Assembly: GCA_023052935.1 (NCBI GenBank)
Contig: CM041298.1
Span: 53,389,813-53,453,812, forward strand
DNA from: Piezodorus guildinii
Taxonomy: Eukaryota; Arthropoda; Insecta; Hemiptera; Pentatomidae
Direction of reading: 5' to 3'
DNA: 64,000 bases
Below are positions 41,105 through 50,729 of this stretch, piece after piece (the first letter of the stretch is position 1; the number at the start of each line of letters is the position of its first letter). Both the position numbers and the translations under genes were made by a program. The notes under the pieces were generated by a model, which did no database searches, was not told the origin of the DNA, and saw only the letters and a program-made list of their open reading frames with translations.

Positions 41105-41250
41105 AAAAATCCGTTGCACAGACGGTTTATAAATTTTGCAGTGTGTATGGAGGAGAGAGCACCGTCTGTAAGTGGTATGCTCGGTTCATAACCGGAAATT
41201 TTTACTAGGAATACGCAAATCGCTCGGGTCGTCCTTTAACTGTTAACGAT
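41105..41250 (+). pseudogene. mariner transposase N-terminal relic
   Basis: The frame reads 'AQTVYKFCSVYGGESTVCKW', then 'YARFITGNFY', an in-frame stop, then 'RSGRPLTVND'. This matches the order of helix-turn-helix residues and the 'RSGRP' block of mariner DNA-binding domains. It is a different family from the element at 34239-35137. Only the first 50 or so residues remain. Confidence 0.5.
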
Positions 41251-41433
41251 GCTTAATTCAAGTATAATGGATTTTTAAAAATGTATTTTTACGGTAAATA
41301 ATCAAACCACATAATTGATTAAACATATCTACAAGAATCTGAAGTTTTTAATTAAATCACCAGTAAAAAACGTACGACATTATTTTACGACTAATTAAAT
41401 TCAAGTCGCATTAAATTTCTTATATACTAGTGT

Positions 41434-41700
41434 ACTTTTCTACGGCTACCGGGTTTGAACCCCAGCTGCAGCAGATTTATTATGGTTATTACAGTCGTGG
41501 AACGAACCTGTGATATGAAGAACTTCCAGGGGCACACCCAGCCTCTATAAAGTTAGTTCCAACAAACTGAAAAAAAAATAAAGAAAAGAAATCAGGTGGC
41601 TGAGCGTAAGTACGGCCTAATCACCTCATTGATTAGGCCTTTGTCCAAAAGTACGAATCTCTTAAGTATTGAATACAAGACCCTTTATGAGTTGTTTATA
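41434..41700 (+). mobile_element. SINE1 copy, plus strand, decayed
   Basis: B-box-like 'GGGTTTGAACCCC' near 41450, then 'CCAGGGGCACACCCAGCCT' and 'CAGGTGGCTGAGCG', 'AGTACGAATCTCTTAAGTA', all SINE1 landmarks. The region 41701-42754 holds no supported feature. Confidence 0.65.
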
Positions 41701-42754
41701 CCTTTTGAAACAGCCATAAGAGGCTTGAATATAACTGTTCTAGAAATGTCTTATCTTGCTTAAAACAGAAGCTGTTTCTTTATTTTTTCTATTACGTGTT
41801 AATCCATTATTTGCTTATTTTTAAAAACTTTATTTGCTCTAAAAAGAAAATATTTTCATTTTAAACGATCTAAAGCTTTTAGTATTTAAAAAAGGATGGG
41901 GTGAATCGTTTAGGATTTTTCTTAATTAGTCCCCCTTTGGCAAACCACATCAAACTCCGGCACGTTTCTAAAGAACAAAGGTGGATACCAGCACATTCGT
42001 TAGAAAGGTATGTTCTTTGAGTGTGTCCCTTCTCCTTTTAACAATCGTATGTGCTTCAAACACAAAAACTAAACTACAAATATACAGGTTTGAACGGTTT
42101 ATATTTTTTTACAGGAATAAGAAATATTTTGTATTTTTTCATGATGATCAATTCGTACTAATTCCTGTCTTTAAAATTAATCCGGCATAGAAAACTTAAA
42201 TAAAATATAGATTTTTTTTTTTGATCACATAACTTTTATTCGGGAAGAATTAATTTATCTATTTAGTTGTAAACAATTTTTAATTTAATTTTGGTTTGGT
42301 TAAATTTATAGATTATTTTAATTTATTTGGTTTATAATATCTGTTGTTGGTTTTTCTATATTATTTTAAATTATCATCCTTTGTAATCAGTCAAGAAAAA
42401 TAATTCATATATGTATCTTAGAATTTGAGATTCAAGATACTTAAAATCCAAAAATTAATTTTTAAAAAATCAATATTTCCCCTTCTGGTTTTTCGAGAAT
42501 ACTAGGGTAGATTTTTTAAAAATATCTGTCCCTCTATGATTCTAGCGGCACATTATAGATTTAATAGACCCATAAACTGTTATTTATTAACGTGGAGAAA
42601 AATGCAAAATTTAGTGGAATCATAGCACTTGAATAAAAATATTTAACATGTTTTAAATAAAATCAGAGTTGAAAAACCTGGCCATCTCTCGTTATTAATA
42701 TTCATTAAAATGCAAACGTATAAAACAAGAACGGATTCGAGTACCAGATGAAAA

Positions 42755-42960
42755 AATCTGGTGCGGGCAACACTTCTGTCACTAATCTCCGTATTTATAA
42801 ATAGAGTTTAATGAAATATATTTAGTTAGTAGTTAGGAAACACATGTTTTAGATTGAATAATATGGCAATATAAATTTGTATCTACGAAAATCAGTTAGT
42901 TTTATCCGTTTTTCATCACTCTCCATTTTTTCCACGTTTTGAAATTATAAGTGGTGATCA
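42755..42960 (-). repeat. Repeat R1, partial copy
   Basis: 'CTGGTGCGGGCAACACTTCT' followed by 'AAATCAGTTAGTTTTATCC' and 'CATCACTCTCCATTTTTTCC' is the same end as 13691-13890. Confidence 0.55.
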
Positions 42961-43110
42961 TTTTACTTTGATTTATTCATTGCAACTAATATTATTTAAT
43001 GTAAATAAATAGCTTTATAAACATTAATACCCTAATATAGTTATTTAGAAATTATTTACCGATGTGTAATCATTTGCAGCTTTTTTTTTTATTTACTATT
43101 ATTGTTGAAC

Positions 43111-43395
43111 GGGAGCGGCGCGGTATAGTGGGTAGAGCGCTAGTCTACTTGCTTCGGGTCCTGGGTTCGAATCCCGGCCGAGGCGAATATTATTTATTCT
43201 GTTATTTCGGCAGGAGGTCGAGTAAGGAGATCCTCCAGGGGCACTCCCAGCTTCAATCCAGTGGGTACCCAAAAAGAGGGGGGAAAACCTGGCGGCTGAG
43301 CGGGATCTCATTGCACGGCCGTTGGCATAGAAACAGTACGAATCTCTAGATGTACTGAGCCCAAAACCCTTCATGGGTTGTAGTGGTGCAGATTT
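43111..43395 (+). mobile_element. SINE1, complete copy with intact pol III boxes
   Basis: The tRNA-like head has an A box (TATAGTGGGTAGAGCG, 43124-43139) and a perfect B box (GGTTCGAATCC, 43163-43173). The body runs through 'CCAGGGGCACTCCCAGC', 'GTGGGTACCC' and 'GGCGGCTGAGCGGG' to 'TTGTAGTGGTGCAG'. It ends with a T-rich tail that would stop pol III. Of all SINE1 copies here it is the best candidate for an active source. Confidence 0.85.
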
Positions 43396-43489
43396 TTTAT
43401 TTATTTTTTTTTTATTGAATTATTTTTTCTTTATTAGAGCCTCTTAGAACCAAAATCTTTCACGTTGATGAGCTCAATACAGAACTGGA

Positions 43490-43740
43490 CGATTGCTACA
43501 ATAGCCTTAGACCTGGTTAAAGAGGAAGAGGAGTGTCGTAGATAGAAGTCTGTTAGGTGGAACACTTTTTGTCAGGAATGGTAACAATATTGACAAGGAG
43601 TGGCCTGGGGCGTTGACAGCTTGACAGCCAGTGTCCCCCCTATCTACCCCTTCGGAATTCAGCCCCCTTCCCTTTCGGCCCCGAATAAGTATTGTCACCT
43701 CAACTTACTCATGTCCACTTTATCAACCATTTTAGATCAG
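43490..43740. other. GC-richer unassigned segment
   Basis: A GC-rich block (around 43600-43690) with no named domain in either strand's frames. It may be a fragment of an unknown element. Confidence 0.25.
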
Positions 43741-43769
43741 AGAATATGGGCATCGTCACTTATCATAAT

Positions 43770-44411
43770 TTTTTTTTAATTATTATTTATTTTAATTTAC
43801 GACTGTATTAGTTATACATAAATTAAATTAGATATCAGAAAAAAAAACATGAAAAATACATGAAGAGAAAATTCCCGCTGGCAGAACTCGATTATCTAAA
43901 CTAGAAAGTCTCGAGGCTATCTTCTTTCCAGACGCCTCGGAGGATTTTCAGGAATGGAAGAGGAAGCAAAGATTGAAACTAGAGGGTTAGAGTGGAGTGG
44001 AGTTTTGTCATTTAAGGATTGATACCTGGTTCGGACCAAATCAGCAACATATGGAACAGTATGGAGGAGTTCATTCGTGACAAAATAAAGTGGTTTGAGA
44101 ATTTTTCGAAGGATTTTGGATTGTGATGATCGATACGGGAAGGATTTGATGGGTTAGTAGAGCCTCAAAGCTCAACACCATAAGTCCAGATAGGCCTCAT
44201 GATGGTGATATAGACGAGCCTTTTGTAGATAAGTGGAAGCTTAGAGCGTCTGTCCAGTGAGTAAGAGAAAGCGACTGGCAGTTTCTTGTCGTTTAAGTCT
44301 TGTGTGAGGATTCAATATTTGCCTTTTGTCAAGTAGGAGTCCTAGGTAACGAATCTGTTCAACCGGGAAAAGCGGAATATTATTAAAGGACACTGTAGGG
44401 CAGGATGTCAT
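43770..44411 (-). pseudogene. Jockey-like element (family A), 5'-truncated, decayed
   Basis: Collinear with 37230-37885 in the same strand. It retains 'MTSCPTVSFNNIPLFPVEQI', 'RYLGLLLDKRQILNPHTRLK', then frameshifted remnants of 'YGVELWGS'. It ends at the left in an A-rich tail. Several frameshifts place it among the older family A copies. Confidence 0.65.
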
Positions 44412-44449
44412 ACTTTTATGACAAACCCATAAATATAATTTTTTTGTTT

Positions 44450-45600
44450 TATCTTCAGGTTCGAAATATGATTTTATCAATACTAAAGAACTACTACTTG
44501 ATGAAATATATAGTAAGAAAAAGTATTGCTCTCGTGAAAATTTTCGAAATATGCGTTTTATAGTCGTCACGAAATATCTGTGTCCGAGTGTGTGTGGTAG
44601 GTCTAACACAAACATGAAAAGTCGTACGAAACTGAAATTTCGTATTTAAGATAATTATACGTCCGAGATGTTACAGCAACTTTTTCATCAAAGTCGGTTA
44701 ACCAGAAAACCACTTTATACTATGCATTTTGGACCTTTTTATGATTTTGATTAAACTCGCAATATGGATGTAAAATTTAATGGGCTATAATATGATGTAA
44801 GTTTCATTCTGATTAAAATAGTCTGACAGGGCTTAAATTACGATATCATAAATTTTCTTCCTCTTAAGTACCTTTAATTGTGTAGATTCAGAAGAATTGA
44901 ACATTTGGTATAAGAATCACGTATTGCACGACTTTGATATCCAACAAGAGCAAAAATATTTTTTTAATGCACTTTTTGGTTTTTATGAACATAAGAAAAA
45001 CACAACATATACGTATAATATCCGTTGGAAAGCTCAATGATTTTCTGAATAATATTATCTGAAATACAAAGTTGTGAAAGGCAATGTAAAGTGACAAGTA
45101 GGGCGTAAAGTTATTACTAATAATTATACTACAATGTTGATATTAATATATTAGTTAATCTAAGTCATATGGGGTCACCCATAGCGTAGTTGCTAGCATA
45201 ACACCTTTCTATGCCAAAGGTCGCGGTTCAAACCTGCGGGTGGTCCTAGGATTTTTTAATGGGAGTATAAAATCTTCAGTTATGCCGTCCTTCGGAGGGG
45301 ACGTTAAAAGGTGGTCCCGAGCCTGTGCGATGTCAGGTACTCGTTAAAGATCCCTATCCTAATAAAACCTGGATAGGCAAAATTTAGGACTCCCACTGTA
45401 GCATCGTCCGATTAGCCATAGTAGCATAAAGTGACGTTAAACGAATAAACAAAATCTAAGTCATATGTTCAAAAGAAATTGAATAAACATTTTTTTTTTA
45501 ATTACCTTTAAATTTTCATTTGAAGTTTATTTAACAGTTCTTAAATTGATGTTTACATCCGAGCTAATTAAAAGTCGTATGTTGCCCATAATTTTTACTC
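44450..45600 (+). repeat. Repeat R1, copy interrupted by SINE2
   Basis: R1 landmarks at 44475-45150 ('GAAATTTCGTATTTAAGA', 'CACTTTATACTATGCATTTT', 'ATAATATCCGTTGGAAAGCT') resume after the SINE at 45468-45600, ending 'AAAGTCGTATGTTGCCC'. Confidence 0.6.
45172..45452 (+). mobile_element. SINE2, complete copy with 15-bp target duplication
   Basis: It is enclosed by a perfect duplication AATCTAAGTCATATG (45157-45171 and 45453-45467). The head carries A-box-like 'TAGCGTAGTTGCTAG' and B-box-like 'GGTTCAAACCT', then the conserved body and an AATAAACAAAA-type tail. It is the reference for the other SINE2 copies at 2618, 4605, 7799, 14450 and 20595. Confidence 0.85.
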
Positions 45601-46491
45601 TCGTATGAAATGGAAAAAAAATAAAAGCATATAAAAGAGTTCGAAATAATAGATAATTTAATAAAATAAATTTCTAAGCTTTTAAAAGTGAAATCAATAA
45701 AACGGTCATCGGAAATGATGAACGCTATAAAACTAAACTTGAAACTGATTGGAAAGTAGAGAAAAAAAGTTGGAAGCCTAGCAAGTTACTTAGAACTTTC
45801 AGTGGCATTGGAGTTTGTTAAGGAGTTGTAAAACGTTTCTTAGAAAATAAAAGTTTTTCCTTGTTGCCTACGTGTTTCGTTAACTATTTGTTATACCGGG
45901 TACATTTAAACATATCCCAGTATATAAAAATATAGTTTCAATTAGAACAATAATTGTTTTAAAAACACTAAAATTTGTCCACAAAGGTTTAATTAATTTC
46001 TAAATAACTAGATTAGGGGATAACAGATTATATAGCTGTTTACAGGCTAATTACTAATATGAAAAGCTATAAATTGATCAAAAGAAAATTTTGATAATTT
46101 CAAAACGCCATCTATCCATATCTATGCTATCTCTAAGCGTTTAAATATAATCTTTATTTTATGAATTCGATTTTCTATCTCTATACACAGACAGATACTA
46201 ATTAAGGCGTATAGACTCTATTTTCAAAACTTACTGAGTTGTATGGGTAAAATTTCATGTTTTCTTTTCCTTTTTTTATAATCAATCGCGCTGTTCTGAT
46301 AAGAAAACTATATAAAAATGTAACTATTCTTCTCAATCATTAGAAAAGTAATAATACAGATCTCTCTCTATCTTCAAACATAACTCAGTTATTGAGTTAA
46401 AATATTTTTAATCAGCCGCCAATTAAAAACTAATTGGCTGATATCATCGTTAAGGTTTCAGGATCATTTTCGAATGCACCAGTATTTTTAA

Positions 46492-47835
46492 ATGAATGAA
46501 TGAAAAATAATTTTTATTCTGGGACATTTCGTCCTCTAAGAATAATATAGAGTGAACAGAAGAAGTCCGATTTGTCTGGCTTCATTTGATATATTGCTAT
46601 GTTTTTGACCGGCTGCTTTTCTAAGGCAGCAGTACCTTCAAAAACTAGCTTACTTAATATATTTAATCTATATATAAACTACATTTAATGATACCATTGG
46701 ATCTCCTTTCCAAATGTATCGTGTTTACCAATCCAAGAGGTGGCGTGCAGGGTAAGATTAAAGTAAATAAGATACAATTAATACGTTATTATAATTATTA
46801 ACTTACATATATAAATTATATTAATACATTGCCTAGAACTTTGATTGAGAATGCTGAGGGGCATTTTCACTACTACCTTTGCCATACAATATTACAAAAA
46901 GAAATACCTTTAAAAACTTAGTCAGCTGGCGAAGGTTCTGTTCTTGGCTCTTAAATCTCCAGCTGCTCTCACTCTGACCCCCAGACGGACATCTCTTCTT
47001 CTAGATGGAACCCGACTCACATCTTCTTGAGGAAAGAACTTGACTGACTCTTTCGAATCTCCTCCTCATCGTCGTCACCTCGGGCGGGGCTGATATGGAA
47101 AGTACCCCACGCCGAGGGTCCTTTGTCCTATGGTCTAGAAACTTTCCCGAGGTATCGCTGGGGGCCCCCATGGATTCAGGTAAACGCCTTTTGATCTCTT
47201 GCCGACAAAGGCTTATTAACATTTATTTAATTAATATAATAGTTCTCTAATAAAGAATTTCCAACCCTCAGTATCCTCAATACATTACAATATAATTATT
47301 TAGTCAAGTAAAATATATAAGATTAATATAAATAAAAGATAAAAAAACAATAACAGATAACATCAAATGAGTTTAGTCAAGTATTACATTACAATAGTCT
47401 AGATTTATCACATATGTGCGGAAGATTGATTTTTGAGGATTTTGAGGTGGTTAAATTATTGGTGTCTGAATGTGGTTATTGATGACACGTTTTGGAGGCA
47501 TACGGGTAAAGAGTTCCAAAGTATGGAAGCACGGATGATGAAGGACCTTTCATAGGATGCTGTTCTATGAGAGGGTAGGTAAAGAGCGATAGGTTGGGAT
47601 CTTGTATTTAGGTTGTGCATGGAAGAGCGCGGAGTAAGGAAGTCGAAGATATAGGAAGGTTTTCTGGTTCGCGAGGATTGGAATAGGAAGATGCCAAGTT
47701 GATATTTTCTTCGGAATTCGGAATAGAACCAACTTTGACAGGAATACCAGTGAGAGACATGTGACTGTATTTTTGTACCAAATTTGAAAAAAAACAAAAC
47801 AACAGTTCTGTATCTTTTCTTTTATAATTTTTTAG
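46492..47835 (-). pseudogene. CR1/L2-like LINE, 5'-truncated
   Basis: The minus frame at 47797-47456 reads 'SHVSHWYSCQSWFYSEFRRK', 'SYIFDFLTPRSSMHNLNTRS', 'SYERSFIIRASILWNSLPVC', the standard CR1/L2 RT C-terminus. The 3' end at the left has GTCCCAGAATAAAAATTA followed by an ATTC-type microsatellite tail, as in the 3' ends at 3970 and 58090. A GC-rich block at 46940-47222 sits in its 3' region and may be a further insertion. Confidence 0.65.
46940..47222 (-). other. GC-rich block with 73-codon frame, unrecognised
   Basis: The minus frame 'CRQEIKRRLPESMGAPSDTS', then 'TMRRRFERVSQVLSSRR', is protein-like (basic, low Asn/Ile) and unlike the AT-driven frames nearby. It has no recognised domain. 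It could be part of the LINE or a captured exon. Confidence 0.3.
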
Positions 47836-48010
47836 GAACTTTCATTTAATACTTCAAACTCAAAAACCTGTTGTGTAGTTTTAGAGAAAAGCCGCGGACC
47901 GCGACATACAGATTTTATTCGTTTATTTTTTTTATTCGTTATCCGGGTTCTACAAATCTCGAAAGATATTCATCAAATTCTATGTATGGAGGGATAATTT
48001 TTTTTTTTTT

Positions 48011-48825
48011 TTGTTTGGTTGAGTTTAAAGATTATTGAAAATATAAACCAAAAATTGGACTTGTTATTAAAACTTTGAAACCTACTTATATATTTTAAAT
48101 TAATACTTATGCTAACTGATAGTTATAAGGTAAAAAGGTATTCTAATAATTTTTATTTATAAAAGAATGTTTACGCACTCATTTGTTTACTCACTTAAAA
48201 AATTACTATGGTTGTGAACCTGATTTTTTTTCTAAATGTTCCTGTTACGGTCTAGGTATGCAATTAGCCTAGGTTTGAGAAATTCGTCGTAAAAAATATT
48301 GAAAAAAATTCTAAAACTCAGAAATCATGCATCTGCTGAAAATAATATAAATATTTGTTTAAATGGCAAAAGCATTGTCAACCACTTAAAAGCAAAACAT
48401 CTTCATCTGACCAGTATTAGCAAAGATACTTAATTTATAATAAATATATTTAGGCAAAGTGGGCTTCGTATCTATGTTACGTATGAAGATCCCATAGGAA
48501 CTTGTTCAATTTTTATTGTTATTTAAAAATATTTCACTATTGAACATAGGAGAATTTACTTTAAGAGGGTCAAAAACGTGGTATCCTTTTATTTATAAAG
48601 CTTCACCCACAATGGGATAATTCATTTTATGTTGCAAACGAATCGTACTGAGCAATTATGAGTATACCTACGTCTTCAAGAGTGCTATTTTGAATTTGAC
48701 AGAACAAAATTAAAATCAAGCTCTAAATAATAACTTTATTCTTTGTACATAGTTGACAGGGTAACAGATTGCCCATAGCGAAGTTTTGTGTATTATAGTT
48801 ATTCATGCCATTAATGCATATATAA

Positions 48826-48829
<4 letters not shown>
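48011..48829. other. AT-rich stretch, nothing recognised
   Basis: No frame or repeat partner noticed. Confidence 0.45.
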
Positions 48830-48872
<43 letters not shown>

Positions 48873-48884
48873 ATTGTTTGATCA
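48830..48884. repeat. (TA)n microsatellite
   Basis: TA tract directly left of the palindrome. Confidence 0.9.
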
Positions 48885-48905
48885 GTTCTCGACTGTTGAT
48901 AATTT

Positions 48906-49445
48906 AAGTTTGTGTTGTTCTTAGGTTTCAGTCAATGAATAAACAATTTTATCTATGCGACGTTTCGAGAATTTATTGTTCTCATAATCATGCCTTAACA
49001 GTGGAAAAAAACAAAAAAACAGAACATTAATATTATTATACAATAATTAATATATGATGTTATTGTTAGAGATATAAAAAAGAGTATATTGAACAATGAA
49101 TATTAATATAGTAGGTACATAGATATTTTAAATTAGGATTTACATTAAAGATATTATTATAAAATTACTTATTATTATAAAGATATTATTATAATAATAT
49201 CTTTAATGTAAATCCTAATTTAAAATATCTATGTACCTACTGTATTAATATTCATTGTTCAATATACTCTTTTTTATATCTCTAACAATAACATCATATA
49301 TTAATTATTGTATAATAATATTAATGTTCTGTTTTTTTGTTTTTTTCCACTGTTAAGGCATGATTATGAGAACAATAAATTCTCGAAACGTCGCATAGAT
49401 AAAATTGTTTATTCATTGACTGAAACCTAAGAACAACACAAACTT
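48906..49445. mobile_element. Nearly perfect palindrome, 257-bp arms, 26-bp spacer
   Basis: The left arm 48906-49162 and right arm 49189-49445 are inverse copies with a single mismatch noticed (ATATAG against ATACAG near 49112). Each arm carries 'GAGAACAATAAATTCTCGAA' followed by ACGTCGCAT, a hammerhead-like hairpin. There is no coding frame. It is bordered by TA tracts and could form a hairpin or be a foldback transposon. Confidence 0.85.
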
Positions 49446-49471
49446 ATATATATATATATATATATATATTT

Positions 49472-49711
49472 TATAATTTTATTTGAAATGATTCGGGTTT
49501 TAGGTCCTTAAACTATCTTAATGACGTTTCGATCCTCCGTCTATGTTTATACATATGATCTTTTTCAACACTGCAATTAAACAAAATTGGTTACATTTTG
49601 TAGTATGTTGGTTACATATTCCAACTTACAAGAAAGTTTAAGGACCTAAAACATTTCATTGCAACTATTTTCATCATCATTTCAGGATCATTTCAAATAA
49701 AATTATAATAT
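49472..49711. mobile_element. Second imperfect inverted repeat next to the palindrome
   Basis: 'ATAATTTTATTTGAAATGAT' at the left pairs with 'GATCATTTCAAATAAAATTA' at the right, and 'TTTTAGGTCCTTAAACT' pairs with 'AGTTTAAGGACCTAAAA'. It contains another GAAACGTC hairpin motif (49522-49570). TA tracts at 49445-49470 and 49738-49790 flank it. Confidence 0.6.
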
Positions 49712-49735
49712 AAAAAGGTCGATGAATTAAATTCT

Positions 49736-49737
<2 letters not shown>

Positions 49738-49790
<53 letters not shown>
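49738..49790. repeat. (TA)n microsatellite
   Basis: About 53 bp of pure TA. Confidence 0.95.
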
Positions 49791-49794
<4 letters not shown>

Positions 49795-49798
<4 letters not shown>

Positions 49799-50545
49799 TA
49801 TTTATTTTGGGACGTCTCTTTAGAGTAATACAAAGAAAAATAATAAAAGTCTTTGGGGCCTATGAGTATGAATAAAATAAATCGATGAAAAAAAAAAGGA
49901 CAGATAAAATAAAAGTCAAGAATATAACAAATCAACTTCTAGTAATAATGATTACGAAGAAAAAATATTTATAACTGATTGAAATTATGATAGAAAAAAC
50001 AAATTAATAAAATATACAATTATCACTCCGTTATCTCTACTACATCTACGTAGCTTTCATAAAAAAAATAAAATACCATGTCTAACTAAAAAAAAAAAAG
50101 TTAAACTAAATAACCGAAAAAAGCAACTTATATGATAACACTTCTATGATTTTTTTTATTTAAACAATTTCATTTAAAAATGGTTCTTGTCAGGATTCTT
50201 GGGGAATTGAATGGATAAGAACTAATTGAATAGACGGGATTTAAAGGTTGGAAGTGTATTAGAGATACGACTATGAGAAGAAATAGAATTCCATGTGGAA
50301 GAGGAACGAATGATGAAAGCTGCGGTTCGATGGGGCAGAATATACAAATCAGAAGCACACGCAAGTGTTGCGGGATCGGATGACTTGGTAGAGGAAGGAT
50401 GCCAAAAAGACGGTAGGAAGGATAAAGCCACATTAACTTTTCGTAGAATCGAGTAAAAGAAGTATCAATGGAAATCCTAAAGATGAATCTGATGAAGAAT
50501 CTCCAGAGACACCCCCAATACCGTACAGCAATAGTCAAAGCGGGG
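49795..50545 (-). pseudogene. CR1/L2-like LINE, 5'-truncated RT C-terminus and 3' UTR
   Basis: Minus-strand frame at 50431-50222: 'SDLYILPHRTAAFIIRSSST', 'WNSISSHSRISNTLPTFK', the 'R…SF…WN….R….FK' pattern of CR1/L2 C-termini. Parallel frames show frameshifts upstream. The left end carries GACGTCCC then an AAAT-type microsatellite tail. Confidence 0.6.
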
Positions 50546-50566
50546 AAATATTAAGGAAGATAAAAT

Positions 50567-50575
50567 ATATATTAT

Positions 50576-50610
<35 letters not shown>
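50567..50610. repeat. (TA)n microsatellite
   Basis: TA tract at the 3' end of the family A element. It may be the target site or an expanded tail. Confidence 0.9.
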
Positions 50611-50729
50611 TTTATTTATTTATTGGAATTTACAACTGTACAACAAGTAATACAACAAGTAAATTTGAATGAAACATAAAAAAGGCAAGAAACACAAAAG
50701 CTTCCCAATGGAAGAACTCTAAAAATATT

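Larger units (their letters stand above)
45960..48010 (+). repeat. Repeat family F, copy 3, split by a CR1-like insertion
   Basis: The first part, 45960-46490, matches 5380-5700 and 6630-6760. The remainder, 47845-48010, matches 6765-6900 ('AGTTTTAGAGAAAAGCCGC', 'TTATTCGTTATCCGGGTTCT'). The 1.3 kb between is a minus-strand LINE. Confidence 0.5.

Noticed and set aside
41981..42190. Possible short secreted protein with a hydrophobic N-terminus and a splice-donor-like AAGGTATGT at 41996
   Set aside because: The frame starts with GTG rather than ATG, the composition is AT-driven and no second exon could be supported.
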